From positions 31,063,375 through 31,127,374 of the forward strand of contig CAIIXF020000005.1 of the NCBI GenBank assembly GCA_903813345.2: a DNA stretch of 64,000 bases. The letters run 5' to 3'. Each line of letters opens with the position of its first letter. Position 1 is the first letter of the stretch. The translations under genes were made by a program, and so were the position numbers. Below the pieces are notes generated by a model. The model did not search any database. It had not been told where the DNA came from and worked only from the letters and a program-made list of their open reading frames with translations. This DNA is from Owenia fusiformis (Eukaryota > Annelida > Polychaeta > Sabellida > Oweniidae). Below, piece after piece: positions 54,411 through 64,000 of this stretch.

Positions 54411-57381
54411 ATCATTGTTTTCACCACGCTATGAATTAATACAATGAAAAAATAGCTGTTATATTAAGATTAATGAGAGATCAATCGTTTCTAATAATTT
54501 TTTCTGTACTCTCGTACGGGAATATGAACGAATATATCGTTTGAAAAATAGGTGTGAAAATCCCCATGTTAAACCTATGAGGGAAAATAAGGAAGTATAA
54601 ATTTGTTCCTCCGCGAACTGCATCATGGGAAATATTTTGCCCTTATAAGGAAAGATTTTCGCGTCTTCTCTTTTGAAGAGGGAACAACGATTTCGAGAAT
54701 TATGTTGACATCTACTTTTCAAGTCATGTGCACAAGGGGGGGGGGATTTCCCAAAGATGAGCATTGGTACTGGCATGTTCAATAACCGGGCCTCATATTG
54801 AACTCAGAATGTCCGCTGTTATTTTATGATTATTCTCTACAAGTGTGGATGGAGCAACTCAAATAGTTCTACCATAGTTTAGAAATGATGTTGAACTGAA
54901 ATAAACCTTGCCATTTCCACGATTTCAAATACTTTGTGCATGTGCAGCTCTGAAAAAACATGTGCTTATGATGTTTCATATCCTACAATTTGATTGGTCA
55001 TCATGTACTGTTGGGCAGGATTTAAATAAATTATGTTCATGAATACCAAGGAATACTGAAGAATTATGGGAGCTACCCACTTCTTTCATGTGTGCAGACA
55101 GATCTACAGGACAAAAGTCAACAGAACCAGAGTAATTTTTTCTGTTTTTCTATTTTTATTTCTTATTCATTGCAAATTGTATCATTACAACAACATAAGC
55201 CTATTTGGCAAACTGATTCACAGAGCATTTCTAGAAGTTCCACCACACTGGGTTATACATACAGCATATATTCTGTAAACCAAGTGAAATTATTTCAGCT
55301 GCCACCCTTTTATTCAAAAAATTCAGCCTCCCAAGAACCATTAATTTTAGCTTCGAGCCAATTTTGAATTATTTATCCTTGTATGGTCCTATTTTGAGAT
55401 CATTCCAGAAGTAATGGATTTTTATAAGTGTGGCCTAACTTATGGTCTACGCACATGTTTTTAATGCATCTTCTTTGACCATGCTACAATGGGCTACAGG
55501 AAGCTCATGTACACACATAAACATGCAATTCATTCCTTGGTTGATGCCTTATATGGTAAAAACTAAAGGTACAAAAATATTCAGCACAAAACAACACTTT
55601 TACCAGCTTTAACAAAATATATCTTAAATGCATTTTTGTATTCCACGACCAAGAATAACAAAAATAAATAAATCATTCTGTACAAGAAATTGCAAAATGG
55701 GCAAAAGTCCGGAGAGAGTTAACATTAAAAAGATGAATTCTACCTCTCAATCAATTTATTTTGTGTAATTGATTTCCAGTACATCATTTTTATAAATAAT
55801 ATATGGCAACAAATTGTGAGCCCTCCTTAAGCTGTCCATAAAAGGACACTGGCCATAATGACATCAGATTGCTCATATCGTAACCTTGACACAATATCAA
55901 ACAAATGGTGACATTGATTGATAAAGTGTCAAGATGTGCAGGTTACTTTATTATAAGTATTGAAACACCTTAAGGGGAAATGGGAACACGAACTCTCAAT
56001 GCAAGACCACCAATCAAATCATACATGCATGCATTTTAGAAAGATCATTCATAACAATTCTAACAAATCAAACCCGTTATACCAATCGGATATCTGTACA
56101 CTATATATACATATGATAAGTGTAAATTGTATCATGTATACATAACAACACTTGATTATTATTGATTGAATAGTGTATCAAAAATATTGCTACACTGTAA
56201 TAGATTCATCAAAGGCAAATATACAATTCTCATATCAGATATAGTATATTATAACATGAGTATAATTATTACAATCTCTTGTATAATTTTGATTCAACCC
56301 AATAATGATTTGATGGTAGAGGTGTCACAGGTAACTCTCTTCCATGAGCCTTCAACAGTTGCTGTGGTTATCAATATTTTACGCTATAACAACACTGAAC
56401 AAACTGAATAGTTTTCAAAAGCTCATGGTACGAAAAGGCTGCATATTTCCAGCCAAGTTTATTTTTGAGCTCTACTCTGTTTAGGCCTTCCTGAGTGAAG
56501 ATCCCAACAGAGATATGGGTAATTTTCTCATCCCATTCAAAAGCCCATGAAACGAAAAGGCTGTATATTTCCAGCATAGCTTATTTATGAGCTCTACTCT
56601 GTCTTGGCCTGAATGAAGAGCTCTTGAAACTAAGATATGAGTAATTCCCTCATTCTCTTAGTATTCTGGAATTGCAACCGAAATCATTCCTTTTCAGACG
56701 AAACTATTGATCTGTCCCATTGTATCTCTTTACTGTTCCTTGACACCTCTACTTGAATTGCTATTTACATACGAACATGAAGAAAATGTGAATTGGCAAT
56801 ATGAGTATGTGGCATATGGTTCTAGACTGAGAAGAATATGATGATTCAATTATTGAGAAAACATATCTACTTTATCAATTCCGTCTCCTGAAATATATAC
56901 ACAACACATACAGGCAGGTTGCTGAAAATCGCTGTATACTAGTTCCCATATATTGATTTTTTTTCCATTTATCAGTCAGTTCTGGCATTTCACACTTAAA
57001 GGTCTTGTGGAGTTTCAACTACTTTGGCAATTCATGAGACATTTTTATTTGATGCAATTTGTGTTCCTAAACTTTGATGTAATGTGATGTGATGTGATGA
57101 AGAATTCACAAAATTCCTGACAGGGGCAGTGATCACGCATCAAGTTCAATTCACACTTGCATCCAATCCACTTTATACATAAAAATAAATCCTCTCCCAA
57201 CCGGTCCCAGGTGCATATGAATACTTCATACATGTCCTTTATTTAAATTCAGAATAGTGAACATTTTCTGAATATTTCATACTCCAAGGTATAGTAAATA
57301 AAAAAGAGAAAACTATGTCAGGAGCATATTCATTTCTCAGGTTTTGCTATTTACATTGAGTTTTGTAGTCTTTATTGTGGT

Positions 57382-57448
57382 TTAGTGGTTTAGTTCGGTT
57401 TCCTTGACTTTGCCGCCATCACCCTCTGATACGAACCTCTTTCGTCCT
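57382..57448 (-). CDS. PDCD4: PDCD4 last exon
   Basis: Acceptor TTTTTCAG; reads [19 protein letters not shown] and then N-H-stop. A potential AATAAA lies only about 5 bases after the stop (complement 57371-57376) and another near 57240. Confidence 0.93.
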
Positions 57449-60400
57449 CTGAAAAATAACCCAGTAATATGTGAATGTAAAATTTAACTGATCTATTGCT
57501 GAAAAGACAAGGTACTAACAAACAAAATGTCACCACCTGCCATTTGTTACAGACACTTACTGCTGAACACCACTAAATGCCAAGTGCTGATCACCATCCA
57601 CAAAAATTTAAAATGAAAATGCAATCAGAATGATCACTTTCATATGTTACTTACCTATTTGGTAATTCTTTAGTAAGCTTATCCGTGAATGCGCCATCTC
57701 GTTGCAGGAAGTTGGCAAATCGTTCAAGGAGCATGTATGCTGCAGGGACATCTATACTGATTTCTGGCATATTTTCGTAGATTCTCATCATACCCTAAAA
57801 AAATATGTATACATTTCAAAATTACCTCAACCCACCCTGAACATTGCAGTCTCCAAATTATCTTAAATACAATATTTAGAATTATCAATATTTAGTTTTA
57901 ACACTGAAATGATCTTTAAGACAAATAAGGCAATAAATATATATATATATGATTGATATACATGTACTATATTGCTGAACATACCGTTTCCATTTGGTCC
58001 TTGGTAATTATGACACTTTTGTATAGGGAGGCCAGAAGAGAGGACATCATTTTGGCAGATCTCTCACTGGATTCCTCAATGACTATCACAGTAGCCTGAA
58101 AATGTAGAATTAGATGGTCAAATATGAAGTACACACATATATTGAGAGCAACATAGGTTGTACATATAACACTGTTTCATCAGCGAATTACTCAATTACA
58201 ATTCAAAATTAAAGAAAATATCTTCCACCAATCTCAAACAAACAGGGACTACAGGTAGTTTTGAGGTAAAATAAAGGAATTATATCAGTTCAGTTTAGAT
58301 CTCAGCTATGTGAGTGAATATATGCTACTCACCTCATAAACAAGCTCATGGTGAAAATGGGGGACTTCAAGGTCTTTGAGACATTGCGTAGCTTCAGAGA
58401 TATCCCCGGAAGATAAATATTCTTTCAGTAGTAGCACCATCTATAAAAATAAATAGTATATTGCTTTTTAAAAAAAACCAGTGGGTGATTACAACATCTC
58501 GCACCATGTGAGCTAAAAACATCAATCAAATGATTTGGTTTATAGTCATTCTTGTGCTTTGCCTAGAAGTGAACCAATAATAATTGTAAATGTTCAACAG
58601 TAACATGGTATAAATGCAGAGATTTTATCACATACTCTATTGATGAGATACAGACAGTGACAGAACCTGTATTTTACAAAAGCATTTTCCTGTGAAAGCG
58701 TACTGAATTCAAAGATTTTATCACATACTCTATTAATGAGATACAGACAGGGACAGAACATGTACTTTACAAAAGCATTTTCCTTTCAAAGCATACTTTA
58801 TCATGTCATATATCACTCACTCTATTTATGAGATACTTCACAGGCCTGATGCCACCTCCAACACCCCAGACATTATCAAGGCGCACTATTCCATGTTTCA
58901 TGTTCAGCAAAACATCAGTTTTCTCCAAGGCTTTCCTGCAAAATCAAAGAATTATTATGACGAATTCAACAAATAAGATACATCCATGCATTTGTAGTTC
59001 AATTCCAATGTCCCATAGACTTGATTAGAAAGAATAACATTTCAAAAAAGTAGAAAAGCATGTTGATTGAATATCTATATCGAACTCACAGTATGTGCTT
59101 ATTGTCCACTTTGCCTTTGAAGCTGTGAACAAACTTTGGAGGTAGACAGTCATCTGCCACTGCCCTGGCAATAAACTGGCCTAGAATCTGAAAAGTAAAT
59201 ACCATACTTGTTTGACTTCATTAGCTTTAAGGTCCTAGGGCTAAACATGACCTCTGAACAGCCAATCCATCAATTTTCATCAAAATGGACACAGGGCCAC
59301 ACTGTATGTATTATTGACTCACTGATGTCAAAACAATGTCATATTGGTAACATGGTCTATTTCATTCAATTTAGGAATAAAGATTCTTGTCAACATTCAC
59401 AATATAATTTTTATATATCAAATATTTGAACACATAATTAACTTATGGATCAGCTCTATCCACAGGAATTTGTTTCTTATATTACATGTGTTTAAAAAAG
59501 TGTAAAACGTTTATTTTTTCATTTTTTTATTCTTATTTATTTTTTGCGTTTATATCTAGAAATTGGACAAGACAGAATTCAAAAATCCTGGTACATGGTA
59601 CAGTACTTACATCACATGCATCAGGACAGTCAATGACCAGCTCTGGCAGCTGGTGAAGAAGTTTATCAAAGCCCTGAGCCATTTCCCCCTGAGATAGGAC
59701 CTTACTGTATAAGTCTGAGATCAGAACAGAGATCAACTCCCTACAATAAAACATAGACATATCAGGGGTTTCACGAGAACTTCTCACAACAGGCTAAATA
59801 AATGAAGACAACAGGCCAAATTAATGAAAATCATGAATTTAACATGGAAAAGTCCCTAAAAACAACAGGTGATTTTGTGAAAACAATCGGTGAAAAATGC
59901 CTGCTGCTATTGAAACCCCTGCATAAACTATAAAACGGGACTTTTAGTTAGCATCTGAATTTGGCTGATGGATCTACCAGCCCTCTATTTGTTAAATGAG
60001 AATGTACAAAATACATAAATTTTAGGGATCCTTCATTTCTAGAATAAGATTTGAACAAAATTAATGCTGGCAATAAATTCTATTTGTAAACTAGTGATTT
60101 GGATCATTGCTGTGAATCGGTGAAGTTGACATTTAGGGAATCAAAAACCTGAAGTGAAGGATTCTGATATGAGGCCATATGTTTTCAAATCAAATGAAAT
60201 TTGAAACAAAACAAACAAAAAATTCTTTGTCGTATACAACAATACAAATCAACTTTATGTTGATATATGAAAATATAAAATCTCTAAAAGTTCCAAAACC
60301 TTTGGATTCAATTAGTACATAAATGCTGCAAAAGGAAATCATTTACTGTTTATCCTATAAGTGGAACTGAGACAAAATGTGAAACCAGGAAAAGATGTTG

Positions 60401-60769
60401 ATGAAAACCAGTTGCCACATTGAATGCTTTGAGTTGCTGGCATGGATATGCTTTTATTCAATGAAAAAAATAAAGTTATCCAAGAGATATGCTATTATGG
60501 ATCCAAGTCTTGGGCTGCCTTAAAAAGGCCAAGTTTGAAAAAGTGGGCCTCAATCTTTGAAAATTAACAAAATAAAGCTTGGGGATATTTTCAGATCTGC
60601 CCTTAATTCAGGTCAAGAATATTTTGACTGTTTATAAGCTTCAGCTAAATCCACGAGATATAACAGTTTGAGTTTACCTGTGAGATGCCTTGCGGTCCAT
60701 GGCAAGGCTAACTGCAAGTTCAGTAATTTTGTGTTTCTTAGAGCCAATGTTCATTTCCTTAAGAGATGC
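57382..60769 (-). CDS. PDCD4: PDCD4 (programmed cell death 4), 3' part
   Basis: Eight exons (complement 60678-60769, 59611-59740, 59090-59187, 58821-58935, 58333-58440, 57985-58095, 57655-57794, 57382-57448) join in one frame: 861 bases, 286 residues plus stop. Seen: most of the first MA3 domain ([38 protein letters not shown]), a linker with NVWGVGGG, the second MA3 domain ([50 protein letters not shown]), and the C-terminal [17 protein letters not shown]. Known: MA3 domains bind eIF4A and block cap-dependent translation; in vertebrates the serine in RKRFVS is an Akt site, and the R-x-R-x-x-S context is kept here. The N-terminal third (RNA-binding and degron region, start of MA3-1) is outside the window. 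Gene runs toward APPL. Confidence 0.93.
57655..57794 (-). CDS. PDCD4: PDCD4 exon (end of MA3-2)
   Basis: Acceptor TTTTTTTAG; reads [20 protein letters not shown] and [20 protein letters not shown]; donor GTAAGT, phase 2. Confidence 0.9.
57985..58095 (-). CDS. PDCD4: PDCD4 exon (MA3-2)
   Basis: Acceptor ATTTTCAG; reads [20 protein letters not shown] and [12 protein letters not shown]; donor GTATGT, phase 0 at both ends. Confidence 0.92.
58333..58440 (-). CDS. PDCD4: PDCD4 exon (start of MA3-2)
   Basis: Acceptor TTTTATAG; reads [19 protein letters not shown] and [12 protein letters not shown]; donor GTGAGT. Almost identical to vertebrate PDCD4. Confidence 0.95.
58628..58840. repeat. ~93-bp tandem triplication around a PDCD4 splice donor
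   Basis: Starts TCACATACTCTATTGATGAG (58628), TCACATACTCTATTAATGAG (58721) and TCACTCACTCTATTTATGAG (58813). On the minus strand each ends an AATAGA followed by a donor (GTGAGT real, GTATGT in the two intronic copies). Confidence 0.85.
58821..58935 (-). CDS. PDCD4: PDCD4 exon (inter-MA3 linker)
   Basis: Acceptor ATTTTGCAG; reads [15 protein letters not shown] and [18 protein letters not shown]; donor GTGAGT. The end of this exon with its donor is repeated twice downstream in the intron. Confidence 0.9.
59090..59187 (-). CDS. PDCD4: PDCD4 exon (end of MA3-1)
   Basis: Acceptor CTTTTCAG; reads [20 protein letters not shown], then [12 protein letters not shown]; donor GTGAGT, phase 2. G-Q-F-I-A-R-A-V is nearly invariant in PDCD4. 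Confidence 0.92.
59611..59740 (-). CDS. PDCD4: PDCD4 exon (MA3-1)
   Basis: Acceptor ATTGTAG; reads [20 protein letters not shown] and [20 protein letters not shown]; donor GTAAGT. Confidence 0.9.
60678..60769 (-). CDS. PDCD4: PDCD4 exon (MA3-1)
   Basis: Acceptor TTTACAG; reads [20 protein letters not shown], then [11 protein letters not shown]; donor GTAAAC. It starts in phase 0, so an earlier exon is needed and was not found up to 64000. Confidence 0.87.
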
Positions 60770-61439
60770 CTGTAAAGCAAAACAATTATCATTATGTACT
60801 GTTGTTTCATTATGATTTACAATACCAATAGGGAAAGGTTAATTTAAGAAATTGAGATCTATGAGCAAAGAAAACATGATAAAGCGGTAATGAGGTCTAT
60901 TACATTAGTCAGAAGGAAATAAATCAATATTCAGGAAAAAATAAATGAATCGGAATAATGGAAATTGATTTGCCATTCAAAATGTCAAACTGACCAAAAT
61001 TTGTTGAAAACATACAGAGAAGTGTCAGAAATAACAGCTTCTACAATCTTGGGAGTATTCTAATGAATATTGACTTAAGACTGTTAGTTTGATTCAATCT
61101 TTGTTTTAAAATGTAATTATCCATATATTTTTCTAGAACTAGAAACACAATAACTCCATGGAGTAGCAAATCCCACCAAACAGAACATATTTCATCAAAT
61201 TGCTCATCATTTTGAATATGACATGACAAAAATAACCAGGAAGTAGTATTGTCTCCTTTAGGCAAAATCTACACCCATGATGTGATGCCATATATCTTTA
61301 AGTAGAGGTCTATGAAGCCAATACAATTTTACCAAATCTGATATAGTCCAGTTGCCAAATAGGAAAATAACACCAAAGGTCGTTTTGTGGTAGAAAGTTT
61401 TTTTCTTTGCATTTTTGGATACCTTATTGTGTCTGCATA

Positions 61440-62520
61440 AAATATTAGGAAGATGCAAAATTGTGCAGGTTGAGCATTTTTTATAAAATGCCATTGAAAT
61501 TATGTAATCATTTCAGAGGTGGGTGTGGCACTTTACTTAACATATTATAATATAAAGGTTGCATCTTCACCTCAATAGACTGATATCTTAAAGTGTAAGC
61601 ATGCTAGTAATAACTACACATAGCTAGAAATGATTTATGAGCACAATGTAAAGCAATTAAATGATATATTACGTAACAATTTCAGGTGGATATGGCAATT
61701 TTGCTTCTCTTTACTCATTTTCACTTTTTTTAACTGAGCTTCCTAATATTTTTGTAACAATTCCCAAGATATGACCCAGGTATTCTATGTTTAACAACTG
61801 AACAAATATTAGCAAGTTGCAAAATACTGCAGGTTTTTATTTTTCATAATTAGGCATTAAAATTATGTAATGATTTTAGGAGGCGACGTGGCACTTTACT
61901 TCAAAAACTATCATATGAAGGTTGTTTCTGCTCAAGAACCAAGTGTTTTATTTAAGTGTAAACATGCTAGTAATAACTTCAGATAGCTATAAATGATTGA
62001 TGTGCAATATGTTAATTAATGACGTAACAATCTAAGGGGGGTGTGTCAATTTTGCCAACATACCAGGGGCATGCTGCTTTACTTTACAAACCACAATATC
62101 AAGGTTGTTTCTGCACACAAACCAACTGGTGTATTGAAATTAGGATGTTAGTTATAAATTCAGCTACAGGTACAAATGGTTCATGTGTAAAATGTTAATT
62201 AATTACATCATGACATTACAATCTAAGGTGGGAGGTTCAATTTTGTCACTGTTTTCACTTTTATAGCAGAGTTTCTTCATATTTTTGTGACTGCTAAAGT
62301 ATGACCCAAATATATATCTTAATCAATTGAAAAGGTATTACCAAGGTTTCAAAATACTGCAGGTTGAGTATTCTTCATAAATTGGCATTGGAATTATGTA
62401 ATCATTATAGATGGGGGTGTGGCACTCTCTCCACTTAAAAACACCATATTAAGGTTTTCTTTGCGCATGAATCGACTGATATTTTAATAAAATAACTACA
62501 GATATTTATAAATTATTTTA
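61440..62520. repeat. Degenerate long-period tandem repeat
   Basis: Three diverged units start near 61447, 61808 and 62338, each with AAAATACTGCAGGTT-like, ATTATGTAATCATT and GTGGCACTTTACTT-like strings and the downstream ATGACCCAAATAT-like string. Confidence 0.55.
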
Positions 62521-62912
62521 TGTGCAAAAGTATAATTAGTTGCATCATAAATTACATCATTTTATATAAAATTGTGGTTTATAATGCTATATCACCTGTT
62601 TGATTACCTAAATGCAGATTAATATGATAATAGCCCCAGGTGCTGTATAAATCAGTGCCATGCTACAAACATGTTTCCTGACCAAACCACTGACACATGC
62701 TCAGAATCAAGGCTTTGATATCATCTGACAGGGAGATTCATTCCATAGTATGGTGGCCACAATACAAAGTTAGCGATAGATAAGGGGCTTACTTCATCAC
62801 TGTATATCAAACCCATTATGAAGTCAATGAAACTAACAACAAAAAATGGTATTATTGATGGAGGCTCAGAGATTTAAGCTATGATTTTGGCCAAGAGTAT
62901 ATCATATCTATA

Positions 62913-63749
62913 GGTCCACATTCAATACCAGAGCCTAATCTGACATGCTACACTATCAAATATGCATTTTGGAGGCATTCCATGTCATTCAGATAAATAA
63001 GGGTTATGTACTGGGAGGTCTTGGATATGGGGTTTATCCAGAGGGATATATGCATATCTACCTGAGGGACTGTAGGGACCGAAGATAAAAAACAACCAGA
63101 AGCCCCACTCCTAAACATTGGGTGTAGTCAGAACCTAATTAACCAGTCTTCACTATGATGACTTTAACAAGAGCTGAGCGAGAGGCAGAGTAGCTGCTAT
63201 ATATGGGACAGTTAAAGATATGCTTCCCCATGTCACATCAATTATGCCAGATATGGTTATCTATCCTATGCCAAGTAGAGTTTTAGGGAGATAAGTTGGT
63301 AAGATATATCCCGTATCCTGATTTTGAGGTTTCCATATCCAGAACCTCCATATCTCCCGCTTCGGTGCATATCTTCCCGCTTCCGGTGCATATCTTCCCA
63401 CTTCCGGTAATGCAATAAAATGACTTTGCATATGAATGATTTGTATATTTTTATACCTTGTAGTATTGAAATGACCATATGCCCCTGAAAACTCAACTTG
63501 GTATATATAGGATAAAGCAGTTATGTGCAGTCGGTTTGGATATAGGGTTCATCCCTCGTGACATATGCACATCTACCTTCGGTCCCTACAGTCCCTCAGG
63601 TAGATATGCATATATCCCTCTGGACAAACCCCATATCCAAGACCTCCCAGTACATAACCCTTATTTATCTGAATGACATGGAATGCCTCCAAAATGCATA
63701 TTTGATAGTGTAGCATGTCAGATTAGGCTCTGGTATTGAATGTGGACCG
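62913..63749. repeat. Large inverted repeat (170-bp arms)
   Basis: The left arm begins GGTCCACATTCAATACCAG and runs through GGAGGCATTCCATGTCATTC and GGGTTATGTACTGGGAGG to about 63082. The right arm is its near-perfect inverse from about 63579 to 63749. The ~500-base spacer has GCGGGAGATATGG-type strings also present at 50090-50222. Confidence 0.75.
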
Positions 63750-64000
63750 ATTTGTTCTTAAAACAATGTTTATCAAGTGTGGATGTGGACAAAGCGTTAC
63801 AATAACTTTGAAACCAGGAACCATAAATCTGTACATACAGTATAGTCTGAATGTGTGTAGTCAGCTGAACAAAGATCTTGTGATCTTGATGTCAACCTTT
63901 TATTTGAGAGTTGCTATGAAGACTACCACTGGGATGCACACAGTCATCAGGCAACAGAGGTGTCTGCAAACAGAATCCACAACCTGATCCCAACAACCCC

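Larger units (their letters stand above)
50801..57381. other. Region between convergent APPL and PDCD4 genes
   Basis: APPL 3' UTR sequence (AATAAA near 50893) is followed by repeats. No convincing exon. It holds dispersed repeats at 51715-51825, 52066-52349, 52834-52985 and 53644-53795, and a promoter-like patch near 54340-54410. Confidence 0.55.
60770..64000. other. PDCD4 intron or 5' region, repeats only
   Basis: No exon encoding the start of MA3-1 was recognised. It holds a reversed fragment of the CCGAACGAAG-type tail near 61149-61190, a degenerate long-period tandem repeat (61440-62520) and a large inverted repeat (62913-63749). Confidence 0.55.

Overview
The window is metazoan nuclear DNA. 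It is AT-rich, has split genes with canonical GT-AG introns, and is full of non-LTR retrotransposons, MITE-like inverted repeats and minisatellites. The gene set (clan-7 P450s, an M1 aminopeptidase, APPL, a Toll-like receptor with an extracellular LRR block, PDCD4) and the dispersed repeats that begin near CCGAACGAAG and end near GTTCGGTGGG suggest a lophotrochozoan, most likely a mollusc and perhaps a bivalve. That placement is inference; no alignment was run.

Layout. 1-15.8 kb holds two tandem copies, both on the minus strand, of a CYP7/CYP8-like cytochrome P450 gene. The right copy (6009-11170) is readable from its N-terminal membrane anchor through the I-helix, the E-x-x-R helix and the heme cysteine. 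It stops early, exactly at the duplication junction, so it lacks roughly the last 45 residues. Only exon 1 and most of exon 2 of the left copy (1-1482) are in the window. Each copy carries its own 5'-truncated LINE in the shared 5' flank, at different sites; each copy shows the empty site for the other's insertion. 16.1-16.6 kb is a 27-bp minisatellite. 16.8-19.7 kb is an intronless, membrane-anchored aminopeptidase N-like gene (minus strand).

25.0-50.8 kb is an APPL (DCC-interacting protein 13) gene on the plus strand. Fifteen exons were traced from the middle of the BAR domain through PH and PTB to the C-terminus, 1611 coding bases in one consistent frame. The exons for the first ~160 residues were not found. 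A Toll-like receptor gene (32979-35329, plus strand) lies inside one APPL intron and carries one apparent frameshift near its start. A proline-rich alternative last exon of APPL is proposed at 46850-46900.

57.4-60.8 kb is the 3' two-thirds of PDCD4 on the minus strand (eight exons, 861 coding bases, both MA3 domains at least in part). It converges with APPL; its 5' exons are beyond the window. APPL (endosomal signalling adaptor), TLR (innate immunity) and PDCD4 (translation inhibitor) do not form an operon, and no functional coupling is claimed beyond the nesting.

The most unusual theme is that splice sites sit inside local tandem duplications in three places: an APPL 5' splice site amplified into an 11-copy minisatellite, an APPL 3' splice site duplicated once, and a PDCD4 5' splice site present three times. 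The remaining sequence is introns and intergenic DNA with foldback elements, TA-flanked mariner-like MITEs and several dispersed repeat families.
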